Below, piece after piece: positions 10,156 to 20,143 of a stretch of 44,192 nt of DNA. The notes under the pieces are model-generated. The model did not search any database, was not told the origin of the DNA, and saw nothing but the letters and a program-made list of their open reading frames with translations. The translations under genes were made by a program, and so were the position numbers. Source of the DNA: Zoogloea sp. (GTDB lineage: Bacteria; Pseudomonadota; Gammaproteobacteria; Burkholderiales; Rhodocyclaceae); the NCBI GenBank assembly GCA_016720685.1, contig JADKKC010000065.1:1-44192 (forward strand). Reading direction: 5' to 3'. Position 1 is the first letter of the stretch. Each line of letters begins with the position of its first letter.

Positions 10156-11076
10156 ATGTCAGATCGCAGACTCCAGGTATTCCACGCGGTTGCGACGCAC
10201 GGCTCATTCACGCGTGCGGCGGAACACCTTCACATGACCCAGCCCGCGGTCACGTTTCAGATCAAGCAGCTGGAAGATCACCTGAACGTCCGCCTGCTCG
10301 ATCGCGGCCACGGCAAGATCACCCTGACAAGCGCCGGCGAACTGGTGCTGGCCTACGCCGAGCAAATCCTCGACCTGTCGGACGAGCTGGACGCACGCGT
10401 GTCCGAACTGGCGGACGAACTCGCCGGGCAACTCAATATCGGCTGCATCCCGGCCATCGCAAGCTACTGGCTGCCGCCGGTCCTGGAACGCTTCAAGCGC
10501 CGCTACCCGCGCGTGCTGCCGCGGGTCGTCTTGGGCAACTCCCGGATCATCGAAGAAGGCATCATCGCCAGGGAAGTGGACATCGGCTTCATCGAAGTTC
10601 CCACCGAACACCCCGGAATCGAACCCCGAGTCGCCACGCAGGAAGAGCTGGTGGTGATCTGCAGCCCGACCCACCCTCTTGCCGGACACGCCCGCCTGAC
10701 CGCCCGGGAACTCGTCGACCACCCCTTCATCGATCGTGACCCCGGCAGCGGCATGCGCCAGGCCGCGCGCGACTTCTTTGCCGCAGCGGGTATCGCCGAG
10801 AGCGAAATCAACCTGTGCGCAGAGCTTGGCAGCCTCACCGCGGTCAAGCAGTTCGTCGCCGCCGGCCTCGGCTTCGCGATCACCTCGAAGCGCGCCAGTC
10901 GCATCGATGTCCGGGAAGGACGCATGGCGGTCGTTCCGCTCGAACCACGCACCTTCACCACGCTCCAGATGATCCTGCCGCGGGACAAGTTCCGCTCCCG
11001 CCTGATCACGACCTTCGCCGACTTCGTTTGCGACGAGATCGCGCGCATCGCCGAGGAAGAGGAAGGGGTGAAGTAA
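10156..11076 (+). CDS. LysR-family transcriptional regulator
   Basis: Protein of 306 residues with the N-terminal LysR helix-turn-helix (HGSFTRAAEHLHMTQPAVTF, residues about 15-34) and a periplasmic-binding-protein-like effector domain starting near residue 90 (GQLNIGCIPAIASYWLPP). The sequence resembles CysB/CbbR-like subgroups, but the effector cannot be assigned. It lies 67 bases after recQ in the same direction. No divergently transcribed target gene is next to it, which is unusual for the family. Confidence 0.9.
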   Translation: MSDRRLQVFHAVATHGSFTRAAEHLHMTQPAVTFQIKQLEDHLNVRLLDRGHGKITLTSAGELVLAYAEQILDLSDELDARVSELADELAGQLNIGCIPAIASYWLPPVLERFKRRYPRVLPRVVLGNSRIIEEGIIAREVDIGFIEVPTEHPGIEPRVATQEELVVICSPTHPLAGHARLTARELVDHPFIDRDPGSGMRQAARDFFAAAGIAESEINLCAELGSLTAVKQFVAAGLGFAITSKRASRIDVREGRMAVVPLEPRTFTTLQMILPRDKFRSRLITTFADFVCDEIARIAEEEEGVK

Positions 11077-11208
11077 GGCCAGCGGCACGCACCCGGAAAC
11101 GGAATTTCAGGCCTGGCAACTCGCCTCATCATTCAAGCGGCTGATTTATCGATATATTTTTCCGATGAGTAAGCCTTTGTAAGAATTGCTGCAATGCAGC
11201 ATTTTGCA

Positions 11209-11236
11209 TTGACATCGTTTCTGACGACGTTAAGAT
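11209..11236 (+). promoter_or_regulatory. Sigma-70-like promoter
   Basis: A perfect TTGACA (11209-11214), a 16-base spacer and TAAGAT (11231-11236) lie in a visibly AT-richer stretch. It is placed to drive the small gene at 11317, leaving an untranslated leader of about 75 bases. Confidence 0.6.
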
Positions 11237-11316
11237 GAGCCTCATGGTGCAGTGCACAAAGCGGATTTTTCCTCTGCCAGTGCCCTGCAATTCGGAACCT
11301 ATCGAGGAGAAACATC

Positions 11317-11607
11317 ATGGACGTTGTGAAATATCTGCGAGAGGTCGCCAGGAAGTGCCACCTTTCAGACAGCACCGGCGATGAACTCGCCCGCCTCCGC
11401 ACCGAAAACGAATTTCTGCGCGCGACGCTCGACAGCGCCGACCAGGCCATGGCCGCAGCGCCCATCTGGCACACCCAGCACCGGGTGCTCAGCGAAATCC
11501 TGATCGGCGGGCGCAGAAAGCTCGCCGAATTCGACGCGGCTCGCGCCGTAGCCGCGGCACCCCACGCCCCGGCCGAGAGAGCCGAAAAGGCCCTGAACAG
11601 CCACTGA
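11317..11607 (+). CDS. Small hypothetical coiled-coil protein
   Basis: Protein of 96 residues, no family recognised. GAGGAG lies seven bases before the ATG. Residues about 20-45 (DELARLRTENEFLRATLDSA) show a heptad pattern typical of a short coiled coil. The C-terminal third is Ala-rich. It has its own good promoter and a terminator directly after the stop codon, so it is an independent unit. Signal peptide and membrane segments are absent. Confidence 0.75.
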   Translation: MDVVKYLREVARKCHLSDSTGDELARLRTENEFLRATLDSADQAMAAAPIWHTQHRVLSEILIGGRRKLAEFDAARAVAAAPHAPAERAEKALNSH

Positions 11608-11611
11608 GCGC

Positions 11612-11632
11612 CGCCCCTCCGCGGGGCGTTTT
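11612..11632 (+). terminator. Rho-independent terminator
   Basis: CGCCCC and GGGGCG around the loop TCCGC, followed by TTTT. It begins five bases after the stop of the small coiled-coil gene. Confidence 0.8.
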
Positions 11633-11649
11633 CGACTCCCAAAACAAAC

Positions 11650-11671
11650 CGGGCGCCCCGTAGGGCGCCCG
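11650..11671 (-). terminator. Terminator of the trpG-to-FKBP minus-strand run
   Basis: A perfect nine-base inverted repeat, CGGGCGCCC and GGGCGCCCG, with loop CGTA. On the minus strand it is followed by GGTTTGTTTT, giving a U-rich tail. It lies 27 bases after the FKBP stop codon. Confidence 0.75.
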
Positions 11672-11698
11672 ATTCTCATGCACGGCCGGTGGTGGAAA

Positions 11699-12043
11699 TC
11701 ACTTCACCGCCAGCAGCTCCACTTCGAACACCAGCGTGGCGTTCGGGGGAATCACACCGCCGGCACCGCGGGCACCGTAGCCAAGGCTGGCGGGGATGGT
11801 CAGCTTGCGCTTGCCGCCCACCTTCATGCCTTGGACGCCTTCGTCCCAGCCGGCGATCACCTGGCGGGCGCCGAGGCCGAACACGAACGGGTCGTTGCGA
11901 TCCTTGCTGGAATCGAACTTCTTGCCGTCGGTGAGCCAGCCGGTGTAATGCACCTGGACCTGCTGCCCGGCCGTTGCTTCGGCGCCGGTGCCAACTTCCA
12001 GTTCTTCGATGACGAGGCCGCTCGCCGTGGTGGTTTGGGTCAT
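11699..12043 (-). CDS. FKBP-type peptidyl-prolyl cis-trans isomerase
   Basis: Single-domain FKBP of 114 residues that catalyses prolyl isomerisation during protein folding. It has the classic pattern VHYTGWLTDGKKFDSS, FVFGLGARQVIAGWDEGVQG and LGYGARGAGGVIPPNATL. No signal peptide is present, so it is cytoplasmic. CAGGAG sits seven bases before the ATG. It is the last gene of a minus-strand run, 35 bases after msrA, with a terminator following. Confidence 0.95.
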   Translation of the reverse strand: MTQTTTASGLVIEELEVGTGAEATAGQQVQVHYTGWLTDGKKFDSSKDRNDPFVFGLGARQVIAGWDEGVQGMKVGGKRKLTIPASLGYGARGAGGVIPPNATLVFEVELLAVK

Positions 12044-12078
12044 GGAATGCTCCTGATTAAAGACCGGCGGATTCTATT

Positions 12079-12627
12079 TCAATTCCCCTTCCGGCGCCCG
12101 GCGAAAGCACTCCGAAACTTGGCCACTTTGGGCCCGACGACCATCCGGCAATAGGGCTGGGCGCCATTTCGGGCAAAGTAGTTGGCGTGGTAGGCCTCGG
12201 CCGGCCAGAAGGTGGTGGCAGGCTCGACCTCGGTGACGATGGGCTCGTCGAAGGCGCCTTCGTTGGCCAGCGCTTCGATCTTCACGCGGGCCGCGGCGTC
12301 CTGCTCCGGGGTGGTGGTGAAAATGGCCGAGCGGTACTGGGTACCCACGTCGTTGCCCTGGCGGTTGAGGGTGCAGGGGTCGTGGGTGGCGAAGAAGATT
12401 TCGAGCAGATCGTCGAAGCCCACCTGCGCCGGATCGAACTCGATGCGGACGGCTTCGGCGTGGCCGGTGTCGCCGTCGCAGATGCGCTCGTAGGTGGGCG
12501 CATCCAGATGGCCGCCGATGTAGCCGGACTGCACCGCGCGCACGCCCTTCACTTCCAGGAAAACCGCCTCGGTGCACCAGAAGCAGCCGCCGGCAAAAAT
12601 CGCGGTTTCGGTCTTTTGTTCTGTCAT
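12079..12627 (-). CDS. msrA: Peptide-methionine (S)-S-oxide reductase MsrA
   Basis: Reduces methionine-S-sulfoxide in oxidised proteins. It has 182 residues, with the catalytic motif GGCFWC (Cys15) close to the N-terminus, then the family patterns SGYIGG, HAEAVRIEFDP and QGNDVGTQYRSAIF. The ATG at 12627 is chosen over a longer in-frame extension because the family starts just before this motif and AAGAGAGA precedes it. It begins one base after the stop of the DUF2189 gene, which implies co-transcription and perhaps coupled translation. Confidence 0.95.
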   Translation of the reverse strand: MTEQKTETAIFAGGCFWCTEAVFLEVKGVRAVQSGYIGGHLDAPTYERICDGDTGHAEAVRIEFDPAQVGFDDLLEIFFATHDPCTLNRQGNDVGTQYRSAIFTTTPEQDAAARVKIEALANEGAFDEPIVTEVEPATTFWPAEAYHANYFARNGAQPYCRMVVGPKVAKFRSAFAGRRKGN

Positions 12628-12628
12628 G

Positions 12629-13453
12629 TCATCTCTCTTGAATCGGGGGTGTATCCGGCAGACCGCCTTGCGGCGGAAAGACTTCAAGATAAAGCAGATC
12701 ACTGGCGAAGGCGAGACAGGGCAGCACGACAATCAGGAGCGGCGGAATGTGGATGGTGGCAATCACGGCCACCCCGAGCACCACGGCCCAGGCCAGCATG
12801 GCCGCCGGGTTGGTGAACACCGCCCGCACGCTGGCGGTGACCGCCCCGACCAGCAAGGCCCGGCGATCGAACAGCAGCGGCACCGCAAAGGCCGTGACGT
12901 TGAAGACGATGAAGGCCAGCACGGCGCCCATCACGCTGGTCCAGAGATGAAAGCGCAGCACCTGGCCGATTTCGGGCGTGGTGCCGCCGATCATGAAACT
13001 GAACACCGTGGCCGCGTCGGTGAGCCAGATCAGGAAAAGCAGGCAGCACACGCCGGACAGCACCCACAGCCCCCGGGGGGCCTGCCCGAAGCCACGCAGC
13101 ACATCCGCAAAACCCGGCTGACGCCCCGCAGCAAAGGCGCGCCGCAGCGCAAAAAAGCCCGCCAGCACCGCCGGCCCCACCAGCAGGAAGCCGCCGGCGA
13201 AAGGCAGCATCAGCGGCGCCAGACCAAAATGCAGCAGCAGGCCGAAGATCGCCAGGCCGATGACGGCAAACACCGCAGCGAAGCCGGCCGCCGGCACAAG
13301 GCAGCCACGAAAGGCGCGCCACCCGCCCGCCATGGCGGCAGGAACGGCGGCAAAAGGAATGCGGCAGGGATTGAGCATTTCGGCCACGGCAGGACTCCGG
13401 ATGAAGAGCCTCCCATATGGCGGATGACGCCGGGCGGCGTCCATGACCTGCAT
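12629..13453 (-). CDS. DUF2189 family integral membrane protein
   Basis: Membrane protein of about 274 residues with six or so hydrophobic helices (for example AVFAVIGLAIFGLLLHFGL, GFLLVGPAVLAGFFAL and LLIVVLPCLAFASDLLYL). The opening AVPAAMAGGWRAFRG and the FLLVGPAVLAGFFALRR motif fit DUF2189, a family of unknown function common in proteobacteria. The start is uncertain: ATG codons at 13453 and 13444 are both in frame and neither has a strong ribosome-binding site. It lies 17 bases after tamB and directly before msrA on the minus strand. Confidence 0.8.
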   Translation of the reverse strand: MQVMDAARRHPPYGRLFIRSPAVAEMLNPCRIPFAAVPAAMAGGWRAFRGCLVPAAGFAAVFAVIGLAIFGLLLHFGLAPLMLPFAGGFLLVGPAVLAGFFALRRAFAAGRQPGFADVLRGFGQAPRGLWVLSGVCCLLFLIWLTDAATVFSFMIGGTTPEIGQVLRFHLWTSVMGAVLAFIVFNVTAFAVPLLFDRRALLVGAVTASVRAVFTNPAAMLAWAVVLGVAVIATIHIPPLLIVVLPCLAFASDLLYLEVFPPQGGLPDTPPIQER

Positions 13454-13470
13454 CAAGCCCGGCGCGGCAG

Positions 13471-16400
13471 CTATCGGAAAGACAAGGAGAACAGCATGTC
13501 CAGCGCGTTCTCGCTGCCGGCACGGCCGATCACGGCAATGCGGCGTGAAAGCTGGTAGGTAAGCTTCACGATGCTGGAGGTGCCGGCAATGCTCTGCTCG
13601 AAGGACAGCATGGCCTGCGACGAGAGGCGCTTGCCGATGGTGATGACCTGGCCCGGCACGCTGCTGCCGGTGTTTGCCGAGGCGCCGGAGGCCGTGCCGG
13701 TGACACTGCCGGTGGCGACGCTGCTGGTTTGCACCCGGCTGCGGCTGTCGATGCCCGAGCCAAACGAAATTTCGTCGAAACCGAGAGCCTTGGCAAGGCC
13801 GGCCGACATGCTGCCACCACTGCCGCCGAGCAGGGCCTGGGCGGCGGGCAGCAGCAGCGCCATTTCACCGCCGGAGCCCTGGTCGGGCGGGCGCCCGAGC
13901 ACGATCCAGCCGAGCTTTTCGGGGTCGGGCACGTTGGGTTCGGACACCAGCCGCACAACCGGCCGGCGCGCCGTGCCGCTGATGCCGACGCCCGCTTCCA
14001 CCGACAGGCCCTTGCGCAGGGCGATCACGTTGAGGCCGGGGTTGGCGAGCGGACCGCTGAAGGTGACGATGCCGCGCTCGATGCTCAGCATCTGCCCGTA
14101 GCCCTCGAAAACCCCGCCCACGGTGGTGATGGTGCCGGTCGCCGCCAGCGGACGGCCGTCGCCGGAAATGAGGCGCAGGTTGCCGGCGAGGCGGGTGTCG
14201 AGGCCGAGGGCCTTTACGTAGAGCGCATCGCCAAGGCCGATGGCCAGATCGACCGACATTCTGAACGGGCTGGCCTGGGGCGGGCCTTTGCCGGCCGGAT
14301 CGAGCACCACCACGTCGTCGCCCAGGCTGGGGGCCGGCGTGCGCGAAAGCTCGACAAAACCGGCATCGGCAGCCAGGCGGCCCTTGAGGTGGGCGGAGTT
14401 CCAGCCGGTGATCACCTCGCCTTCGCCGCTCAGGACCAGCCATTGGTCCGCCCGCTGCAAAAGCGGCAGGCGTTCGGCGGTGAAGTCGAAGCGCCCCGCG
14501 CCGCTGGCCAGCTGCACTTCGCCGCGCGCCTTGAGGGTGCCCGGCGTGCGGGTGAGGCGGGCCATGTCGATGCGCCCTTCGTTCGGCTTCACCCGGTTGG
14601 GCGAGACAAAGCTGAATTCTTCAAGATTCAGGCGGTCGCGGTTGAAATCGGCCTGCAGGGTGCCGCCGGACAGGTGCAGGCCCTGGTCCGCCATCACGAA
14701 GGACAGCTGCTCGCCGCGGACTCGCCCGGCGGCTTCGGGCCGGGCCGGGGTGCCGGCCAGCGTGAATTCGCCCTTCAGGCTGCCGTCGGTCTTGAGGTTC
14801 TGGTCGGCCAGCGGGCCGGCCCAGGCGATGGACGGAATGTCGAGGCGCGCCGAGCCCAGCAGCGGCGCACCTGGCACCAGGCGCACGCTGCCATCGACGG
14901 TGCGTTCGGCCAGCGCGGTGCCGGCCCCGGAGGCGCTGCCAAGCCGGCTGCCGTGGGCGCTGAAGCCGAAAGCCAGGCGGTTGGCGACGGCGCTGAGGGT
15001 GAGCTGCAAATCGTCGAGACCCAGCCGCACCGGCGAGTCGCCCTGCAGTTCGAGGTCGCCTTTTTCGCGGTAAATGCGCACCAGGCCATTCACCTGCTCG
15101 GCGATGTCCACGTCCCACTCGCCACCGATCTGCAGGGAATCGCCGCGGGATTTCACCGCCCGGGTGGACGGGTCGAGGATCACCCCGACCGGTACGCCGC
15201 CCATGCTGCCGCGGGCCACGAGATGACGCGCCTGCCAGCGGGTTTCGTCCAGGCGGTAACGCCCGCCGGAGCCCCCGCGCAATTCGGCCGCGCCAAGGCG
15301 CAGCAGGTCGCGCGACAGCAGCAGCGGCGCCGGCGCATGCAGCACCACCGGGTAATCGCCACGCACCTCGAGGCTTTCGAGCCGGCCTTCCCAGCGCGGG
15401 CCGTCACCAAGCTGGCCGGCCAGGCTGAGCGCGCCCGCCTGTGCGCCACGGCCAATCACTTCGAGCCGGGCGGTGTTGGCGGCGCGGCTGCCATCGAAGG
15501 CAAAGCTGGCACGGCGCACCAGCGCCTCCTTCTCGTCCATCCGGCCCAGCCCGGTGAGGCCCAGCGTGAGCGCGATGGCGCCGCTGCGCCCTTCGGCCAG
15601 GCGACCGCGGCCGTTGACGGTGTCGACGCGCAGGCTGCCGAAACCGAGTTTTTCGCCAAGCAGCTCGAACTCGCCGGCCGGGTGCTCGACGCTGCCGCGC
15701 AGCACGCCGTCGAGCTTGAGCCGCCCGCCCAGGCCGTAGCCCAGCGTCGCGAGGCTGGGGGCGTCGAGATGCACGTCCAGCGCGTCGCCGGGCTTGCCGT
15801 AGCGGCCCTTGGCCGACAGGCGGTTGCCGGCAATCTCCAGCGCCAGATCGGCATGGGCGAGGCGCGAACCGTCGAGGCGCAGCTCGCCCTTGCCGGCCAG
15901 CGGCTTGCCCTCGAAGGTGCTGGGGGCGAGTTCAAAATCGAGCTGGCCGGCCAGTTGCGGCAGGCGCTGACCCTTCAGGCTGAAGCGGGTGTTGAGTTCG
16001 GCCGCCGGCGCGCTGGGAACAAAGGCGCGGGGATCGAAATTTTTCAGCTGGCCACGGGCCTCGAAGGCGCCCGGCCCGGCCAGCCGCAGGGTGCCGGCGG
16101 CGTCGAGCCGGGCGGCCCTGGCGCTGGCCACGAGCCGCTCGATGGTCACGAGGCCGGCGCGGTGGCGGGCGTCGAGCCGCAGCGCGAGTTGCGGGTCGCG
16201 CAGATCGGCGCTCACGGTTTGCGACTCGGCGTCGGCCTTGGCCTCGATGCGGCCGGCAATCCGCGTGGCAACGGCCCGCGTGTCGAGCCGGCGAGCGTCG
16301 AGCCCGGTGATGCGCAGTTCGGCATCCACGGCACCGAAACCGTTTTCTCATCGCCCGTGGGCGCCTGCCAGCGCGCCGAACCCTCGGCGCGGCCCTTGCC

Positions 16401-17507
16401 GGGCAGGCGCAGATCGAGCCCGGACAACGCCAGTTCGCCACCCGCCCAGCGCACGCTGGCCGCCAGGGATTCGAGCGGCAGCGCGCCGCGGTCGTAGCTG
16501 CCGGGCTGGTGATTGACGATGCGCAGCGGGCCGCTGACGATCCAGTCGGCGGCCGCGGGCTTGCCGGCACCGGGGGCCGCGGAGGGTTCGAGGGTGGCGT
16601 CGATGTCGAGCACGGCCCTGGGGGCGGCGGCGCCAAGGCGGCTCGGGTCGAGGCCGACGAGCTTGAGCACCGCCGACTTCAGCGGCAGCGGCGCAAAGGG
16701 CGTTGCCATGATGGCGGCCGTGCCGTCCATCCCGGCGCCGCTCGCCGTGGCGTCGAGCTTGAGGTTTTCGAGGTCGCCGCTGGCGCGGGCCTGCACCGCC
16801 CACGCCTGGTCCGCCTGGCGGGTGGCGAGGCGGGCGGTGGCCTTGAGCGGAAAAGGCCGGCGGCCGTCGAGTTCGAGGTCGGCGCCAAGCTGGCCGAAGG
16901 GCGCGCCGAGGCTGAGGCCGGTGAGCCTGTGCTGACGGCCGTCCGAGGCCAGCGCACCGGCAAGGGCGGTGAATTCGAGATCGGGCGGCGCGGGCTGGCC
17001 GTCGACCAGTTTACCGATCAACAAACGGTCGATCCGGAAAGCGTCGATGCGCAGCGCCGCGGGCAATTCGAGGCTGGCCGGAAGCGTCGCGGCCTCATCG
17101 CTGGGGGTGCTGGCGACCGAAACCTCGGCGGCCGACAGCGTGCTCATGTCGAGCCCGCCCCGGGCCAGCGCGGCCGGACGCCAGTCGATGACGAGATCGC
17201 GGATATCCACCTGCAACGTGGGTGTGCGCACATGGAGCGCACCCACCTTGAGCTGGCCGAGCAGATAGCCCTCGGGGGCCTCGACGCTCACCACGCCGCC
17301 GCTGAGCCGGGCGGCCAGGTCGACCACCGCCTGCAGGCCGGATTGCGTGCCGCCGAGCCAGCCGGTCGCCAGCACGACAAGCAGCACCAGCCCGAGCGCC
17401 GCGGCCAGCAGCCCGCGCATCACGCGCGCCACCCAGCCCTCGCGGCGGCGCGGGGCCGCAGCGGGAGCCTCGGGGCCCGGATCGTGGGGCGCGGGCGCCT
17501 CGCTCAT
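13471..17507 (-). CDS. tamB: TamB-like translocation and assembly module protein, one frameshift
   Basis: Very large protein (about 1,345 residues when joined) spanning the envelope; TamB-family proteins help move lipids or outer-membrane proteins across the periplasm. An N-terminal membrane anchor (LLAAALGLVLLVVLATGWL) is followed by long beta-rich repeats. The C-terminal DUF490/TamB domain has ALYVKALGLDTRLAGNLRL, GGVFEGYGQMLSIERGIVTF and the final barrel-like strand DMLFSLSFR. The frame breaks near 16341-16346, where the coding strand has a run of four A. Adding one A joins TGDEK to NGFGAVDAELR. It starts three bases after trpC, with GGCTAAGGG before the ATG. The usual partner tamA is not adjacent within this window. 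Confidence 0.88.
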
Positions 17508-17510
17508 CCC

Positions 17511-18300
17511 TTAGCCGAACAGACTGGCCAGACCGGCACCGGGATCGTCGGCGCGCATGAAGGCTTCGCCGACGAGGAAGGCGTTGACCTTGTGCTCACG
17601 CATCACGGCCACGTCGGCGGGCGTGAGGATGCCCGATTCGGTCACCACGATGCGATCCGCCGGAATGCGCGGCAGCAGGTCGACAGGTATTTTGCAGGCT
17701 GACTTCGAAGGTGCGCAGGTTGCGGTTGTTGATGCCGACCAGCGGGGTGCGCAGTTGCAGCGCCAGATCAAGCTCGGCGCCGTCGTGCACTTCGACCAGC
17801 ACGCCCAGGCCGAGGCTTTCGGCGATGCTTTCCATCTCCTGCATTTCGGCCAGGCTCAGGGCCGAGACAATCAGCAGGATCGCGTCGGCGCCCATCGCGC
17901 GGGCTTCGAACACCTGGTAGGGATCGACCAGGAAATCCTTGCGCAGGGCCGGCAGGCTGCAGGCGGCGCGGGCGGCCTGGAGGTATTCCGGCGCGCCCTG
18001 GAAGAACTGCTTGTCGGTGAGCACCGACAGGCAGGCCGCGCCGGCCTTTTCGTAACTGACGGCAATCTCGGCCGGGCGGAAGTCGGCGCGGATCACGCCC
18101 TTCGAGGGGCTGGCCTTCTTGATCTCGGAAATCACCGCGGGCTGGCCGGCCACGATTCTGGCGCGGATCGCGGCGACAAAACCCCGTGCCGGCGCTTCTG
18201 CCGCGGCGCGTTCGCGCACCGCGGAATCGGAAACCAGCGCGCGGGCGGCGGCTACTTCCTCGCGCTTCACGGCGAGGATTTTATTGAGGATGTCGGACAT
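17511..18300 (-). CDS. trpC: Indole-3-glycerol-phosphate synthase TrpC, one frameshift
   Basis: Closes the indole ring from CdRP in tryptophan synthesis. The TIM-barrel signature is clear: VISEIKKASPSKGVIR near the start, LRKDFLVDPYQV, VEVHDGAELDLAL and LVGINNRNLRTFEV. Near 17688 one extra T on the coding strand shifts the frame; deleting it joins FEVSLQNT to VDLLPRIPADRIVVTESGI and the correct end SLFG. The start at 18300 has GAGAG upstream. A gene needed for tryptophan synthesis, otherwise fully conserved, is more likely to carry a sequencing error than a true lesion. It follows trpD by 19 bases. Confidence 0.93.
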
Positions 18301-18319
18301 GCAATCTCTCAGGTAGGGG

Positions 18320-19351
18320 TCAGGCGAACTTTCTGGTGCAGGCGATGAAGGCTTCCATCTTGGCGCGCGCGGCGCCCGAGGCCAGCACTTCACGCGCCCT
18401 GGCGATGCCGGCCTCGATGGAATCGACCACATTGGCGGTGTAGAGCGCCGTGCCGGCGTTGAGGGTGACGATCTCGCGGGGGGCGCCCGGATGGTTGTCG
18501 AGCACGCCGAGCAGCACGCTCTTCGACTCGTCGGCGTCGGCCACCCTGAGGTTGCGGCTGGACATCATGGTCATGCCGAAATCCTCGGGGTGGATTTCAT
18601 ATTCGCGAATCTTGCCGTCCTTGAGCTCGCCGACCATCGTGGCGGCGCCCAGCGACACTTCGTCCATGCTGTCGTGGCCATACACCACCATCACGTGCTT
18701 GGCGCCGAGGCGCTCCATCACGCGCACGCAGATGCCGACCAGATCGGGGTGGAACACGCCGAGCAGGGTGTTGGGCGCGCCGGCCGGGTTGGTGAGCGGG
18801 CCAAGGATGTTGAACAGCGTGCGCACGCCCATTTCGCGGCGCACCGGGGCCACGTTCTTCATGGCGCTGTGGTGGTTGGGTGCAAACATGAAGCCGATGT
18901 TGGTTTCGGCGATGCACTCGGCCACCTGCTCCGGCTTGAGGTTGAGATTGACGCCCAGCGCTTCGAGCACATCGGCGCTGCCCGACTTGCTGGAAACGCT
19001 GCGCCCGCCGTGCTTGGCCACGCGGGCGCCGGCCGCGGCGGCCACGAAGATCGTCGCGGTGGAAATGTTGAAGGTGTGGGAGCCGTCGCCGCCGGTGCCG
19101 ACCACATCGAGGAAGTGGTCGTTGGGCGGCGGCACCACCACCTTGGTGGACAGCTCGCGCATCACGGTGGCGGCGGCGGCGATCTCGCCGATGGTTTCCT
19201 TCTTGACGCGCAGGCCGGTGAGGATGGCGGCGGTCATCACCGGCGAGATCTCGCCGGCCATGATCTGGCGCATCAGCGAGAGCATTTCGTCGTAGAAGAT
19301 CTCGCGGTGATCGATGGTGCGCTGCAGGGCTTCCTGGGCAGTAAAGGTCAT
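18320..19351 (-). CDS. trpD: Anthranilate phosphoribosyltransferase TrpD
   Basis: Joins anthranilate and PRPP in tryptophan synthesis. It has 343 residues, full length and intact. The PRPP-binding loop is DVVGTGGDGSHTFNIST, followed by AKHGGRSVSSKSGSADVLEALG and the RTLFNILGPLTNP motif. It lies 13 bases after trpG and 19 before trpC in the same operon. Confidence 0.97.
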   Translation of the reverse strand: MTFTAQEALQRTIDHREIFYDEMLSLMRQIMAGEISPVMTAAILTGLRVKKETIGEIAAAATVMRELSTKVVVPPPNDHFLDVVGTGGDGSHTFNISTATIFVAAAAGARVAKHGGRSVSSKSGSADVLEALGVNLNLKPEQVAECIAETNIGFMFAPNHHSAMKNVAPVRREMGVRTLFNILGPLTNPAGAPNTLLGVFHPDLVGICVRVMERLGAKHVMVVYGHDSMDEVSLGAATMVGELKDGKIREYEIHPEDFGMTMMSSRNLRVADADESKSVLLGVLDNHPGAPREIVTLNAGTALYTANVVDSIEAGIARAREVLASGAARAKMEAFIACTRKFA

Positions 19352-19364
19352 GAGCGGGCTCCGG

Positions 19365-19940
19365 TCAGGCGTTCTTGGATTGTTCGAGGAAGTTGCGCAG
19401 CAGGTCGTGGCCGCGCTCGGTCAGGATGGATTCCGGATGAAACTGGACGCCTTCCACCGCGAGAGTCTTGTGGCGCACGCCCATGATTTCGCCGTCGTCG
19501 GTCCAGGCGGTCACTTCCAGGCAGTCGGGCAGGCTTTCGCGCTCGATGGCCAGCGAGTGGTAGCGCGTGCAGGTGAGCGGGTTGGGCAGCCCCTTGAAAA
19601 CCCCGCTGTCGAGGTGATGCACCGGCGACACCTTGCCGTGCATCAGCTTCTTGGCGTGCACGATCCTGCCGCCAAAGGCCGCACCGATGCTCTGGTGGCC
19701 AAGGCACACGCCGAGCAGCGGAATCTTGCCGGCGAAGGCCTGGATGGCCGCCACCGAAATGCCGGCCTCGGCGGGCGAACACGGCCCCGGCGAAACGACG
19801 ATCTGGTCGGGCTTGAGATTGGCGATCTGTTCGACGGTGATTTCGTCGTTGCGGAACACCTTCACTTCAGCGCCAAGCTCGCCAAAATACTGGACGAGGT
19901 TGTAAGTGAAGCTGTCGTAGTTGTCGATCATCAGCAGCAT
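19365..19940 (-). CDS. trpG: Anthranilate synthase component II, glutamine amidotransferase
   Basis: Supplies ammonia from glutamine to TrpE. It has 191 residues and is a class I glutamine amidotransferase. It shows MLLMIDNYDSFTYNLVQYF, the oxyanion strand VVSPGPCSPAEAG, nucleophile motif GVCLGHQS and the His/Glu pair in QFHPESI. It is the first gene of the minus-strand run trpG-trpD-trpC-tamB-DUF2189-msrA-FKBP. In some bacteria this subunit is shared with para-aminobenzoate synthase; no pabB is present here. AAAGGA precedes the ATG. Confidence 0.96.
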   Translation of the reverse strand: MLLMIDNYDSFTYNLVQYFGELGAEVKVFRNDEITVEQIANLKPDQIVVSPGPCSPAEAGISVAAIQAFAGKIPLLGVCLGHQSIGAAFGGRIVHAKKLMHGKVSPVHHLDSGVFKGLPNPLTCTRYHSLAIERESLPDCLEVTAWTDDGEIMGVRHKTLAVEGVQFHPESILTERGHDLLRNFLEQSKNA

Positions 19941-20066
19941 GGCTGGAAATCCTTTCCGGAAATGCGGCCGGCCTCGCGGGTCGGGCCCGGGGCGGCGGAC
20001 GCAATTGCATGTTGTCTATTGAACCCGGCCGGGCGCCGCAAGGCACGCAAAGGCCGGCAAAACTTT

Positions 20067-20080
20067 GTAACCATGGTTAC
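20067..20080. promoter_or_regulatory. Perfect 14-base palindrome in trpG/outer-membrane-protein intergenic region
   Basis: GTAACCATGGTTAC reads identically on both strands. It lies in the 203-base divergent region, 63 bases before the barrel-protein start and 126 from trpG. The location suits an operator acting on one or both genes; the factor is unknown. Confidence 0.4.
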
Positions 20081-20143
20081 CGACAGGCGGCCGCCGGCTG
20101 TGGAATCATTCGCCCGCTTTCCACATAAAAACGAGGACACATC

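Noticed and set aside
12701..13558. Plus-strand open frame opposite the DUF2189 gene
   Set aside because: Gln/His/Arg-rich shadow frame with no ribosome-binding site; the opposite strand encodes a coherent membrane protein.
13729..16497. A 922-residue plus-strand open frame opposite tamB
   Set aside because: Composition is that of an antisense shadow of a high-G+C gene; the minus strand has clear TamB features.
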